Assembly (NCBI GenBank): GCA_030430365.1
Contig: JAUIFP010000023.1
Location: 1 to 41,344 of the forward strand
DNA: 41,344 bases
Direction of reading: 5' to 3'
From: Alphaproteobacteria bacterium
GTDB taxonomy: Bacteria > Pseudomonadota > Alphaproteobacteria > Sphingomonadales > Sphingomonadaceae
Below, in pieces: positions 1-7,727 of this stretch. Position 1 is the stretch's first letter. Every line of letters begins with the position of its first letter. The notes under the pieces are model-generated. The model saw nothing but the letters and a program-made list of their open reading frames with translations. It made no database searches and was not told where the DNA came from. The position numbers and the translations under genes are program-made.

Positions 1-1088
1 ATCCCGCTGAATTCCTCACGCTTGGAATGGACCCATTCGAGCGAGGCCTGGCGCCGCCGGTTCGTGCCGCGGAATTTCGGCATCACATAGCGGGCCATCA
101 ATTCGTAGGAGCGCTTGGTCGCTTCGAAGGGCATCCAGTTGGTGCCAGTCATCAGCAGGCAGCCGAAACCACCGGTCTTTTCCCATAGCGCCTCGAGGAA
201 TTCGACGGCATCGTCCGGCGTGCCTGCCAGCGCGCCGCGTGAATCGACGAACTTGCCGATATCCGATCCGGCCTTTTCCTGCACCTCGGCATAGGCCTTG
301 GGGTTAAGCGCGCCGAGATATTCGATCCAAGGCGCAACGCCGAACTCCATCTGCTTCAGCGCCTCTTCACGGCTCTCCGCCAGGTGGAAGTTGACCACCA
401 CCCGCAGATCTTCGCGCGACATGGTGTTGCCGTTTTCTGCTGCGGATTCCTCGGCAACCTTCCAGCTGCCGGCAACGTCGCCCGCGCCGTGGGTGAGAAT
501 GCCGAAGCCATACTTGCCTGCCAGGCGCGATCCGGTGGGCGTGCGGGATGTCGCCACTGCGAATTGCGGACGCGGGCAGGAATAGGGCGCGAGATGCGCG
601 TGCGCATTCTTCAGCGTGTACCAATCGCTTTCCTGCGTCACCATCTCGCCGTCGATCAGCCGCATGATGATATCGACGCCTTCGATCAGCCGTTCGCGCT
701 GCTGCGTCGGATCGATGCCCAGCATCGCCGCATCGGCGACCAGCATGCCCGGTCCGAAGCCGAACATCGCCCGTCCGCGCGTCTGGTTGTCCAGCTGCAG
801 GATGCGGTCCGCCACCATGAAGGGATTGTGGTATGGAACCGAAATCACGCCGGCGCCGACCTTGATGCGCTTGGTCCGCTCGATCGCGGCGGCGGCGAAC
901 ATCTCCGGGGAGCCATAAGGCTGCATGCCGCCCGAATGGTGTTCACCCATCCAAACTTCTGAAAAGCCCAGATCTTCAAGCCATTCGACGAGTTCGAAAT
1001 CGCGCTGCATGCAGAGCGCCACATCTTCGTCATTGGGGTGATGCGGCGGCAGGAACACCCCGGTCCGGACATTGCGTATCTGGCTCAA
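1..1088 (-). CDS. LLM-class flavin-dependent monooxygenase (partial, C-terminus beyond window)
   Basis: Reading the minus strand from 1088 gives an open frame to the window edge with no stop, so the C-terminus is missing. The protein starts SQIRNVRTGVFLPPHHPN and contains EVWMGEHHSGG, then RTKRIKVGAGVISVPYHNPF, then GRAMFGFGPG. These are hallmarks of the bacterial luciferase-like TIM-barrel family, which uses reduced FMN and oxygen to oxidise organic substrates. Later PRPQFAVATSRTPTG and GFGILTHGAGD also fit the family. The start is a TTG at 1088, chosen because a purine-rich stretch (gaggga, minus strand) lies a few bases upstream and no in-frame ATG is near. It diverges from the ring-oxygenase operon across about 0.5 kb. 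Substrate is unknown. The aromatic context suggests an aromatic or cyclic ketone substrate, by inference only. Such enzymes need a flavin reductase, and none is visible nearby. Confidence 0.85.
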   Translation of the reverse strand, partial: MSQIRNVRTGVFLPPHHPNDEDVALCMQRDFELVEWLEDLGFSEVWMGEHHSGGMQPYGSPEMFAAAAIERTKRIKVGAGVISVPYHNPFMVADRILQLDNQTRGRAMFGFGPGMLVADAAMLGIDPTQQRERLIEGVDIIMRLIDGEMVTQESDWYTLKNAHAHLAPYSCPRPQFAVATSRTPTGSRLAGKYGFGILTHGAGDVAGSWKVAEESAAENGNTMSREDLRVVVNFHLAESREEALKQMEFGVAPWIEYLGALNPKAYAEVQEKAGSDIGKFVDSRGALAGTPDDAVEFLEALWEKTGGFGCLLMTGTNWMPFEATKRSYELMARYVMPKFRGTNRRRQASLEWVHSKREEFSG

Positions 1089-1604
1089 TCTGGCTCTCCC
1101 TCGGACTGGCTCGAACGGCCTCTTTGTCTTTCCCCTTCCTTATACGAGCCCATAATTTCAATTCAATTCTAATTTAGAGGAGGAGATGCTCTGGGGTAAC
1201 GATCCGGCCAAGCCCCAACCCGATCATCAGCGGAGCCACAGGTTCACGCCAGCATACCGCTAATTCGATATTATATTGTTGTTTAACAGCCTTCTAAAGA
1301 CATAATCGTACTGGAAATTCCACGGGCGCGTTGCTCGGCCAATGCAGATTCGGATTGTCGCAAGCCGGCTTGCGGAAAGATCCAGATAATTATCATCTCT
1401 TAGAATAAAGCGCTCGGCTGGATCAGCGCAGGCCTCTCCACGCGGCTATCTTGCAGTTCATTGTCTCGCCGATATGGAGCAGCCGCTGTCTCGGCAGCAA
1501 TATCGTCTAACAAAACTGAATTAAATTTGATTCAGGTTAAGAACAACGCCGCGCAGCGGCGCTAGCTCTCGCACATCAGACCTATCTAAGATGTCGAGGA
1601 AACT
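1089..1604. other. Divergent intergenic region, no gene seen
   Basis: About 515 bases between the divergent LLM monooxygenase and the ring-oxygenase operon. No credible protein-coding frame or RNA gene is seen. It includes AT-rich stretches at about 1140-1185 and 1262-1300 that are good candidates for the two promoters. A weak dyad lies close to the plus-strand start (see 1514-1538). Confidence 0.6.
1514..1538. promoter_or_regulatory. Imperfect inverted repeat upstream of the reductase gene
   Basis: TGAAT (1517-1521) and ATTCA (1530-1534) form a short dyad, and the flanks AAC and GGTT partly extend it. It lies about 70 bases before the ATG at 1605, where a promoter or operator would be expected. 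The arms are short and AT-rich, so this may be chance. Confidence 0.25.
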
Positions 1605-2558
1605 ATGGAGAGAGGTGATCTGCTGAAGCTGCGCCTTGTCGGGATCGAATATGCCGGCAAGGACACGAACCTCTATACATTCGCCGATCCGGCCGGAGGC
1701 ATTCTGCCCGCTGCGGATGCCGGCGCGCATATATCGCTTGAGCTTCCAAATGGCCTCAGCCGCCAATACTCGCTCGTGCATGCTGGGACGCAGCTCGGCA
1801 AATATGTTGTCGGGGTCAAGCGGGCACCCGACAGCCGCGGAGGATCGATTTTCATTCACGACAAGCTGCGGGTTGGGGACATCGTCGATGTCGCGCCGCC
1901 GCTGAATAATTTTCCGCTGGTGGAAGACGCTGCACATTCGGTGCTATTTGCGGGCGGGATCGGGACCACGCCGATCTGCTGCATGGCCGATCGATTGTCC
2001 CATCTCGGCAAGAAACCCAAGATCTATGCGGCCTTTCGCAACCGGGAAGAACAACTGCTGGGGCCGCAGCTGGAACAATATGGCCATGCGACGTTCCATT
2101 TCGATGACGAGGCGGGACACGTTCTGCCCATTGCCGACCTGATTGCCGCCAGCCCCCGCGATGCACACCTTTATTGTTGCGGGCCGCTGCCGATGATCGA
2201 TGCCTTCCTGGAGGCTACGCGGGCCGATGGCCGGGCGGAGGAATGCATCCATGTCGAGTATTTCGAAGCTGCCGAAGAAAGTGCAACGGTAGGCGGATAC
2301 AGCGTGGTCCTCGCGCGCTCAGGTTTAACATTGCAGGTTCCGCCGGGCAGCAGCATCCTGAATGTGGTGCAGGCGGCCGGAGTGACCGTTTCCGCCCGCT
2401 GCGAGGAAGGCGTGTGCGGAGCCTGCGAAACGCGCGTGATCGAAGGCATTCCAGATCACCGCGATTCAATCCTGTCGCCAAAAGAGCGCAAGGCGAACGA
2501 GACGATGATGATCTGCTGTTCGGGCGCATTGTCCGACCATCTGGTGCTTGATCTCTGA
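1605..2558 (+). CDS. Phthalate-dioxygenase-type oxidoreductase (FMN / NAD / 2Fe-2S)
   Basis: A 317-residue single-chain electron-transfer reductase of the VanB / phthalate dioxygenase reductase type (class IA). Domain order is visible. A flavin-binding barrel carries RQYSL at residues 53-57. A nucleotide-binding domain has GGIGTTP at 117-123 and CGPLPM at 192-197. A C-terminal plant-type ferredoxin domain has cysteines 266, 271 and 274 (CEEGVCGAC) and a final ligand at 304 or 305. Such proteins pass electrons from NAD(P)H to a Rieske oxygenase, and the obvious partner is the alpha subunit at 5115 in the same operon. A GAGGA sequence 4 bases before the ATG supports the start. The cluster shows no separate ferredoxin, consistent with a two-component oxygenase. 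Confidence 0.9.
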   Translation: MERGDLLKLRLVGIEYAGKDTNLYTFADPAGGILPAADAGAHISLELPNGLSRQYSLVHAGTQLGKYVVGVKRAPDSRGGSIFIHDKLRVGDIVDVAPPLNNFPLVEDAAHSVLFAGGIGTTPICCMADRLSHLGKKPKIYAAFRNREEQLLGPQLEQYGHATFHFDDEAGHVLPIADLIAASPRDAHLYCCGPLPMIDAFLEATRADGRAEECIHVEYFEAAEESATVGGYSVVLARSGLTLQVPPGSSILNVVQAAGVTVSARCEEGVCGACETRVIEGIPDHRDSILSPKERKANETMMICCSGALSDHLVLDL

Positions 2559-2579
2559 CGTCCACAAGATCGTTAGCCT

Positions 2580-2594
2580 AAATGTTATACATTT
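2580..2594. promoter_or_regulatory. Perfect palindrome AAATGTTATACATTT before the beta-propeller gene
   Basis: A 15-base element with 6-base arms around TAT, flanked by a wider agatc/gatct pair. It lies 22 bases after the reductase stop and about 95 bases before the next start. It resembles a repressor site for a GntR-type protein in general form, but no regulator is encoded next to it. An internal operon promoter under separate control is a reasonable inference. Confidence 0.4.
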
Positions 2595-2687
2595 TGATCT
2601 GGCGCAATGTTCCCTCCCGCCGATCGGGCAGTCTTGCTCGTGCGAAGCGAAGGCTTGCGAGTCTTCGTCAAGAGAGAGGACTTGGAC

Positions 2688-3824
2688 ATGCTGATCTGTG
2701 TTTCCTGTAATGGTGGCGTCGAAACCCGTTGGCCGGAACCGGCCTTGCGCATGCTGGTCGGCACCGTCGAAGGCATCGCCATATTCGAACGTCCCCGTGC
2801 GGATGCACGCTGGAGCCTGACCAAGATCGTACGGCCCGACCTCCATGTCGGCGCCCTGCTGGTTGTTCCCGAAGCCGATGAAGTGTTCGCCGGAACGCAT
2901 GGCGGCGGCGGTCTGTGGCGCAGCCGGGACCGCGGCGAAACCTGGGAGCGGATCGATATTCCCCGCCCGCACATCTATTCGGTGCAATGCCAGTATCTCG
3001 ACACCGGGCCGCGCCTGTGGGTCGGGACCGAACCCGTGGGACTCTATTACAGCGACGATCTGGGCGAGACCTGGACTGAGCTGGAAAGCCTGCGTTCGGT
3101 TCCGGAGCATGAGAACTGGACGTTCCCCTCCCCGCCCAATATCGGCCATGTCAAAGGCGTTTCTTGGCATGACGACCGGCCCGAAAGACTGTTCGTGCTG
3201 GTCGAACAGGGCGGGCTTTACGTCACCGACGATCTCGGCGGGCACTGGCGTGAGCTCAAGGGTTACCTGATCGGCGATCAGAAGTTCTACCGCGACGCCC
3301 ACCGCCTGTGGATGGCGCCGTCCGATCCGGACTGGATGATTTTCGCGACCGGCGACGGGCTTTGCTATAGCGAGGATGGCGGCGAAACCTGGACCTATTC
3401 GATGACCCGAAAGGGACGGATCGGCTACCCGGACTCCCTGTTCATCGATCCCTTCGATGAGAACAAGATCGTCGTTGCCGGGCCCCAGAGCGAAGGCGCC
3501 CCGCGATACGATGCCAAGGCGACCGTCATGGTCAGCACCGACCGGGGCAAGACGTTCCACGATGCCGGCGCGACCATGGGCGCTCCCCTGCGCGGCAATA
3601 TCGAGGCCATGGGCCTCTACGCCACGCCCGATCACGTGACCTATCTGGCTGCCACAGCGGTCGGCGAATTGTTCATCTCCGAAGACGGCTGCGAAAGCTG
3701 GGAACTGCTGAGAGACGACCTCCCGCCGATTTCCAAGGCCGGCCATTATCGCTGGTACGTTTCCGACGAAGAGCGCGCCGCAATCGAAAAGCGCATGGAC
3801 GCCTGGAAGGTTGGCGCTGTCTGA
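2688..3824 (+). CDS. Asp-box (BNR/YCF48-like) beta-propeller protein
   Basis: A 378-residue protein with six Asp-box repeats of the form S/T-x-D-x-G-x-T/S-W/F, spaced about 45-55 residues apart. They are SRDRGETW (79-86), SDDLGETW (122-129), TDDLGGHW (180-187), SEDGGETW (228-235), STDRGKTF (283-290) and SEDGCESW (331-338). This predicts a beta-propeller of the sialidase / sortilin / YCF48 fold. No sialidase catalytic arginine triad is evident and there is no signal peptide, so a cytoplasmic binding, assembly or lactonase-like role is more likely than glycan hydrolysis. The ATG at 2688 follows agagagagga with 7-base spacing. An ATG at 2751 (MLVGTVEG) is the alternative, and the frame stays open back to 2607. 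It sits between the reductase and monooxygenase genes. Its role in the pathway is unknown. Confidence 0.8.
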   Translation: MLICVSCNGGVETRWPEPALRMLVGTVEGIAIFERPRADARWSLTKIVRPDLHVGALLVVPEADEVFAGTHGGGGLWRSRDRGETWERIDIPRPHIYSVQCQYLDTGPRLWVGTEPVGLYYSDDLGETWTELESLRSVPEHENWTFPSPPNIGHVKGVSWHDDRPERLFVLVEQGGLYVTDDLGGHWRELKGYLIGDQKFYRDAHRLWMAPSDPDWMIFATGDGLCYSEDGGETWTYSMTRKGRIGYPDSLFIDPFDENKIVVAGPQSEGAPRYDAKATVMVSTDRGKTFHDAGATMGAPLRGNIEAMGLYATPDHVTYLAATAVGELFISEDGCESWELLRDDLPPISKAGHYRWYVSDEERAAIEKRMDAWKVGAV

Positions 3825-3857
3825 ATTGATGTCGAAGCCAAGTGCGGGAGGATCATC

Positions 3858-5084
3858 ATGGAATTAGTGGCTGAACCGGTAAGGCAAGAAAGCAAACCAA
3901 CCCTGCGCTCTGTAGATGAGGCAGTGGGGATCGCGCGGAACATGCAGGAGCGTTTCCGGGCACGCGCGAAACAGACGGAAGAAAAGCGCAAGGTTCCGGA
4001 CGAGAGCATTGCCGAACTGCGCGAAAGCGGCCTGTTCGGGATCGTCACGCCGAAAACCTTTGGCGGTTCGGAACTTGGCTTCGGCGCCCTGTTTGACACC
4101 GTGGTGACTGTCGCCGCGGCATGCCCTTCCACCGCGTGGGTATTGGGCGTGGTCGCCGGGCATAGCTGGCTGGTGAACCTGTTCCCGGAACAGGCGCAAC
4201 AGGACGTGCTGAGCAATCCCGATGCGTTGACGGCCACCTTGTTCCGCCTCGGCGGGACGGCAACGCCCGTTGATGGCGGCTATCGGCTGGAAAACGGCCA
4301 GGGCCGGTTCGCCAGCGGGATTGACCATGCGGAATGGCTGGTCGTCGGCAACCAGTTGCGGCGCGCGGACGGGAATGAAGAGCCATACTTCTTCATCCTC
4401 CATCGCAGCGATTTCGAAATCGTCGACGATTGGGATGTCATGGGAATGCGGGGAACCGGTTCCAAAAGCGTGATCGTGAAGGATGCGTTCATTCCTGCAC
4501 ATCGCGCGGTCAGCCTGAAAGACATGCTGGCCGGCACGACCCCCGGCGGAAAGCTGCACGGCAAGCCGCTTTACCGTCTCCCCTTCTCCTATGTCGCTCC
4601 CTTTTCCATTGTCGGCGCTCCAATCGGGGCTGCGCTGGGCGTGGTGGAGGAATTCCGCCGCATGATGGGAACCAAGCTGGCAGATGCCGGGCCGGTCGAA
4701 CTGGCCGATGCCGGTGACTATCTCTCGCGGCTCGCTGCCTCGGCGGCGGCAATCGATTCAGCCATGGCACTGGTGCGTGAAAGCGCACGCCGGGTCGATA
4801 CGATCGAGGACCCTGCGCAGATGTCTGCCATGGAAGGCAACCGTATCCAGCGCAACTGGGCCTATGCCGTCCAAACCGCGCGTGAAGCGGCCAATTCGCT
4901 CTTCGAAGTCGCTGGCGGCTCGCAGATTTACGACAGTTCACGCCTCCAGGCCTATTGGCGCGACACCAATGCCGGCGCGCAGCATTTTGCCTTCAGCTGG
5001 GGCAACGCGACGAAAAGATACGGCCTTTCGATGATCGGCCGGGATGAAAGCAGTTTTGCGCTGAATTCCGCGAAGAAGTCTTGA
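3858..5084 (+). CDS. Acyl-CoA-dehydrogenase-fold flavin monooxygenase (HsaA/HpaB-type, group D)
   Basis: A 408-residue protein. VPDESIAELRESGLFGIVTPKTFGG, CPSTAWVLGVVAGH, WDVMGMRGTGS and C-terminal YWRDTNAGAQHF match the oxygenase components of two-component flavin monooxygenases (HsaA, IacA, C2-type hydroxyphenylacetate hydroxylase). These share the acyl-CoA dehydrogenase fold but hydroxylate aromatic rings using reduced flavin supplied by a separate reductase. The histidine in AGAQH lies where the family's catalytic histidine is expected. GGGAGGA, 5 bases before the ATG, supports the start. The nearby reductase at 1605 is an iron-sulphur type for Rieske oxygenases, so the flavin reductase for this enzyme is probably elsewhere. 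A true acyl-CoA dehydrogenase role is less likely. Substrate is unknown. Confidence 0.8.
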   Translation: MELVAEPVRQESKPTLRSVDEAVGIARNMQERFRARAKQTEEKRKVPDESIAELRESGLFGIVTPKTFGGSELGFGALFDTVVTVAAACPSTAWVLGVVAGHSWLVNLFPEQAQQDVLSNPDALTATLFRLGGTATPVDGGYRLENGQGRFASGIDHAEWLVVGNQLRRADGNEEPYFFILHRSDFEIVDDWDVMGMRGTGSKSVIVKDAFIPAHRAVSLKDMLAGTTPGGKLHGKPLYRLPFSYVAPFSIVGAPIGAALGVVEEFRRMMGTKLADAGPVELADAGDYLSRLAASAAAIDSAMALVRESARRVDTIEDPAQMSAMEGNRIQRNWAYAVQTAREAANSLFEVAGGSQIYDSSRLQAYWRDTNAGAQHFAFSWGNATKRYGLSMIGRDESSFALNSAKKS

Positions 5085-5114
5085 AAGCTCAATCATTGGG
5101 AAAGGTCTGGTAAG

Positions 5115-6362
5115 ATGCTTACGGTCGAAGACAACGAAACGCTCTGCAGGGTTGGCCCAGGGACGGAGATGGGCGAGCTGTTCAGAAGGTTCTGGATCCC
5201 TGCCGCCATGAGCGAGGAACTCCTGGAAAAGGACGGCACACCTTTGCGCGTCCGCCTGCTCGGCGAAGATCTGGTATGCTTCCGCGATACGGAAGGACGC
5301 ATTGGGCTGCTGCATGAACGCTGCCCCCACAGGCGCTCTTCCCTGGCATTGGGCGCGAACGAACGCTGCGGCATACGCTGCCTCTATCACGGCTGGAAAT
5401 TCGACGTGGATGGCAATTGCGTCGACACGCCCGGTGAACCACCGAATTCGGCGCTCAAGGAACGCGTGAAGGCCGTGGCTTATCCCACTGTCGAAAAGGG
5501 CGGTGTGATCTGGGCCTATATGGGGCCGCCGGAGGACCAGCCGCCCTTCCCCGAATACGAATTCCTCAACATGCCCGAAGGCCATTCCATGGTCTCGAAA
5601 GTGCAGGAGGAGTGCAATTACGCGCAAGGCCTCGAAGGCACGATCGACACGGTGCATGCGGGGGCGCTGCACCGCACGGTCCGCTGGCACGATGAAGGCA
5701 AACTGGCGCACGAGCAGGTGCTCTATGCCGATGTCGATGTGCAGCACACCAGCTATGGCTTCCGCTATGCCGGGCTCCGCAAATTGCCGGACGGCAGCAC
5801 GCATACCCGCGTCACGATCGTGCCGTTCCCCTTCTTCACTTTCATACCCTCGCCAGGATCCACGCAGGGTCGCCGCCTGGTGAATGCATGGGTGCCCCGC
5901 GACGACGTATCGACCTGGCACATGCAATGGTTCTTCAATGCGGAAGCGCCGATCGACGTGGAATTCCGCAAGAAGGAATCGGGCGTGCACATCAAGCCCG
6001 ACTTCACCAAGAAGGTCGGCTTCGCGGAGTGGTACAATCAGGACCGCGAAGCGATGAAGAACGACTATTTCTCGGGCATCACGGGGGTCGTTATGCAAGA
6101 CCATGCGGTGGTCGAAACGATGGGGCCGATTTCGGACCGCGAAAACGAGAATCTCGGCCAGTCCGATCTCGCCATCGTGACGTGGCGGCGCATGCTGATC
6201 AAGGCGGCAAGGAACCTTGCGAGAACGGGCGAGCTGCCCGAAATCCTGACCAACAGCGCGATCGATTTCTCCGCCATCAAGTCCTACGAACAGATCGTTC
6301 CGCCGGGCCATGACTGGAAGGACGATATCCAGCTCGAAAAGATGTTCGAGTCGGTCGAATAG
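5115..6362 (+). CDS. Rieske aromatic ring-hydroxylating oxygenase, alpha subunit (phthalate 4,5-dioxygenase type)
   Basis: A 415-residue oxygenase. The Rieske 2Fe-2S site is C70-P-H72 and C89-x2-H92 (CLYHGW). The catalytic domain has D178-x2-H181-x4-H186 (DTVHAGALH), where the two histidines bind mononuclear iron and the aspartate bridges electron transfer. ENLGQSDLAIVTWRRML near residue 340-355 matches the phthalate/3-chlorobenzoate dioxygenase group and probably carries the third, carboxylate iron ligand. This group works as an alpha-only oligomer with a PDR-type reductase, consistent with the absence of a beta subunit and the presence of the reductase at 1605. It is the last gene of the plus-strand operon, 30 bases after the flavin monooxygenase. 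The sequence does not say whether it dihydroxylates a ring or O-demethylates. Confidence 0.9.
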   Translation: MLTVEDNETLCRVGPGTEMGELFRRFWIPAAMSEELLEKDGTPLRVRLLGEDLVCFRDTEGRIGLLHERCPHRRSSLALGANERCGIRCLYHGWKFDVDGNCVDTPGEPPNSALKERVKAVAYPTVEKGGVIWAYMGPPEDQPPFPEYEFLNMPEGHSMVSKVQEECNYAQGLEGTIDTVHAGALHRTVRWHDEGKLAHEQVLYADVDVQHTSYGFRYAGLRKLPDGSTHTRVTIVPFPFFTFIPSPGSTQGRRLVNAWVPRDDVSTWHMQWFFNAEAPIDVEFRKKESGVHIKPDFTKKVGFAEWYNQDREAMKNDYFSGITGVVMQDHAVVETMGPISDRENENLGQSDLAIVTWRRMLIKAARNLARTGELPEILTNSAIDFSAIKSYEQIVPPGHDWKDDIQLEKMFESVE

Positions 6363-6388
6363 ATTTCGGCAACAGGTAACGTCGCATC

Positions 6389-6426
6389 ACCGGGCGGGCC
6401 CCAGTGGGACCTGCCCGGTTTGCTTT
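6389..6426. terminator. Hairpin after the ring-oxygenase operon
   Basis: accgggcggg (6389-6398) pairs with cctgcccggt (6410-6419) at 9 of 10 positions around an 11-base loop, followed by TTGCTTTGC. It lies 27 bases after the Rieske stop, between convergent genes, as expected for a terminator. The T-tract is poor. Confidence 0.55.
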
Positions 6427-6541
6427 GCCGGACGATTTACGGACGCTGGCACTCTCACGGACATGAGGATACACGCGCGATTAAGTCCGGTGGATATGCA
6501 GAGGCTGCAATTCGGCGCCGCGGGCTAGTCCGCAAAAGCGC

Positions 6542-7534
6542 TCAGTTCCAATAGACGAAGCCCATCGCGTTGCCGGTTCCCGCCTCGCTGCGATAGCAAG
6601 GGATGTAATCCAGCACATGCGGCTTGAGCCCCAGCGTTCCCATGGCACCGGCAACCGGAATCCAGTTCTTCATTTCCGAAGTCCCGTCGCGGAAGGTCTT
6701 TTCGCCCATCGCGAAAACCGACTCTAGATTGCCAGTCTCCAGCGCGTTCAGGAAGGTCTTGTCGACATTCTCGTCCACCACGAAATGGGTCAGCCCGCCG
6801 CTCGCGATCACTGCCACGCGCAAATCGGAATCCCATTCGCGGATCGCTTCCAGGATCGACTGGCCGAATTTGTAGCAACGGCGCATGGTCGGCTGGTTCG
6901 GCGGGAAGAAGGTATTCACTGTCGCCATGACGCTGGGGCACGGATTGTCGCGCATGATGTGGCGATAGATGAAGCCCCAGGCGTGCGGCGTCTCCGCCAC
7001 CGGCAGGTCCGACATGGCCGCAACATCGAATTCGTCGGCAATCGCCTGTTCTATGATTTTGAGCGCCAATTCGGGGCAGCCATCGTAAACAGCGCCTCCG
7101 GCAGGAATGTAGCCGGGAATGGAAACCTCGATCCCCGGTGGAAGCTTGGCCATCCTTTCCTCGGAGAATTCGTAATTCGTGATCTTGTCGCCGTAATGGA
7201 TGGCAAATGCGGGGTTCAACGTGCTGTTGTAGATCTCGCCTTGGTCGTTGCCGACGATAACCGCGACGTCGATCCTGGCCTCTTCGAAGATATCGGCCAG
7301 TTTTTCGACATTGGCCTGGCATTGCTCAAGGCGGGCGTCCCACACTTCCTTGGTCGACTGTTCGGCCAGCCCCTCGCCGGAGCGCGCCTCTACCAACTCG
7401 TCGAACGACCAGTCCCCGCCTTTCCAGGCGTGCTTCATGGCGCGATCGGCCGGCAGGCGGTCACCCCAGTTCTTGGTTTCCGTCACCAGCATGGGGCTGT
7501 GGCTCGTGGCTATTCCCAGCACGATGTTCGCCAT
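6542..7534 (-). CDS. LigB-family extradiol ring-cleavage dioxygenase
   Basis: A 330-residue class III extradiol dioxygenase (LigB / protocatechuate 4,5-dioxygenase beta family), which would open a catechol-type ring with non-haem iron. First metal ligand region is ATSHSPML, with H12 where LigB has His12. SGGLTHFVVDE (H250) matches the catalytic-histidine region, and SEMKNW (E287) is a likely glutamate ligand. At the position where LigB has NDH with its second histidine ligand, this protein has NDQGE (96-100), so a glutamine takes the place of histidine. No LigA-type small subunit is encoded nearby. The gene is convergent with the oxygenase operon and has its own promoter region to the right. 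It plausibly acts downstream of the ring hydroxylases. Confidence 0.8.
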   Translation of the reverse strand: MANIVLGIATSHSPMLVTETKNWGDRLPADRAMKHAWKGGDWSFDELVEARSGEGLAEQSTKEVWDARLEQCQANVEKLADIFEEARIDVAVIVGNDQGEIYNSTLNPAFAIHYGDKITNYEFSEERMAKLPPGIEVSIPGYIPAGGAVYDGCPELALKIIEQAIADEFDVAAMSDLPVAETPHAWGFIYRHIMRDNPCPSVMATVNTFFPPNQPTMRRCYKFGQSILEAIREWDSDLRVAVIASGGLTHFVVDENVDKTFLNALETGNLESVFAMGEKTFRDGTSEMKNWIPVAGAMGTLGLKPHVLDYIPCYRSEAGTGNAMGFVYWN

Positions 7535-7727
7535 GATTCCTCTCCGTTCCCTTCATAATCCGAAGCAAGGCTTCAACGGGTCACAGTCGAATCGTATACC
7601 GAAAGTGCATAATTTGATTTGACGCTCGTCAATTGTCTGGAGAGCGGAAGCTGCCTCCGATGCGGGCGACCGTGCCGACGAGTTGCCATGCAACCGAGGC
7701 TTCCGCCGCGGATATATCGCGGCGCAA

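Noticed and set aside
2466-3746. A 426-residue minus-strand frame opposite the beta-propeller gene
   Set aside because: The plus strand carries six clear Asp-box repeats, so the minus frame is a shadow.
4938-6311. A 457-residue minus-strand frame opposite the Rieske oxygenase
   Set aside because: It mirrors the conserved Rieske gene, whose motifs are complete. The antisense product has no recognisable domain or ribosome site.
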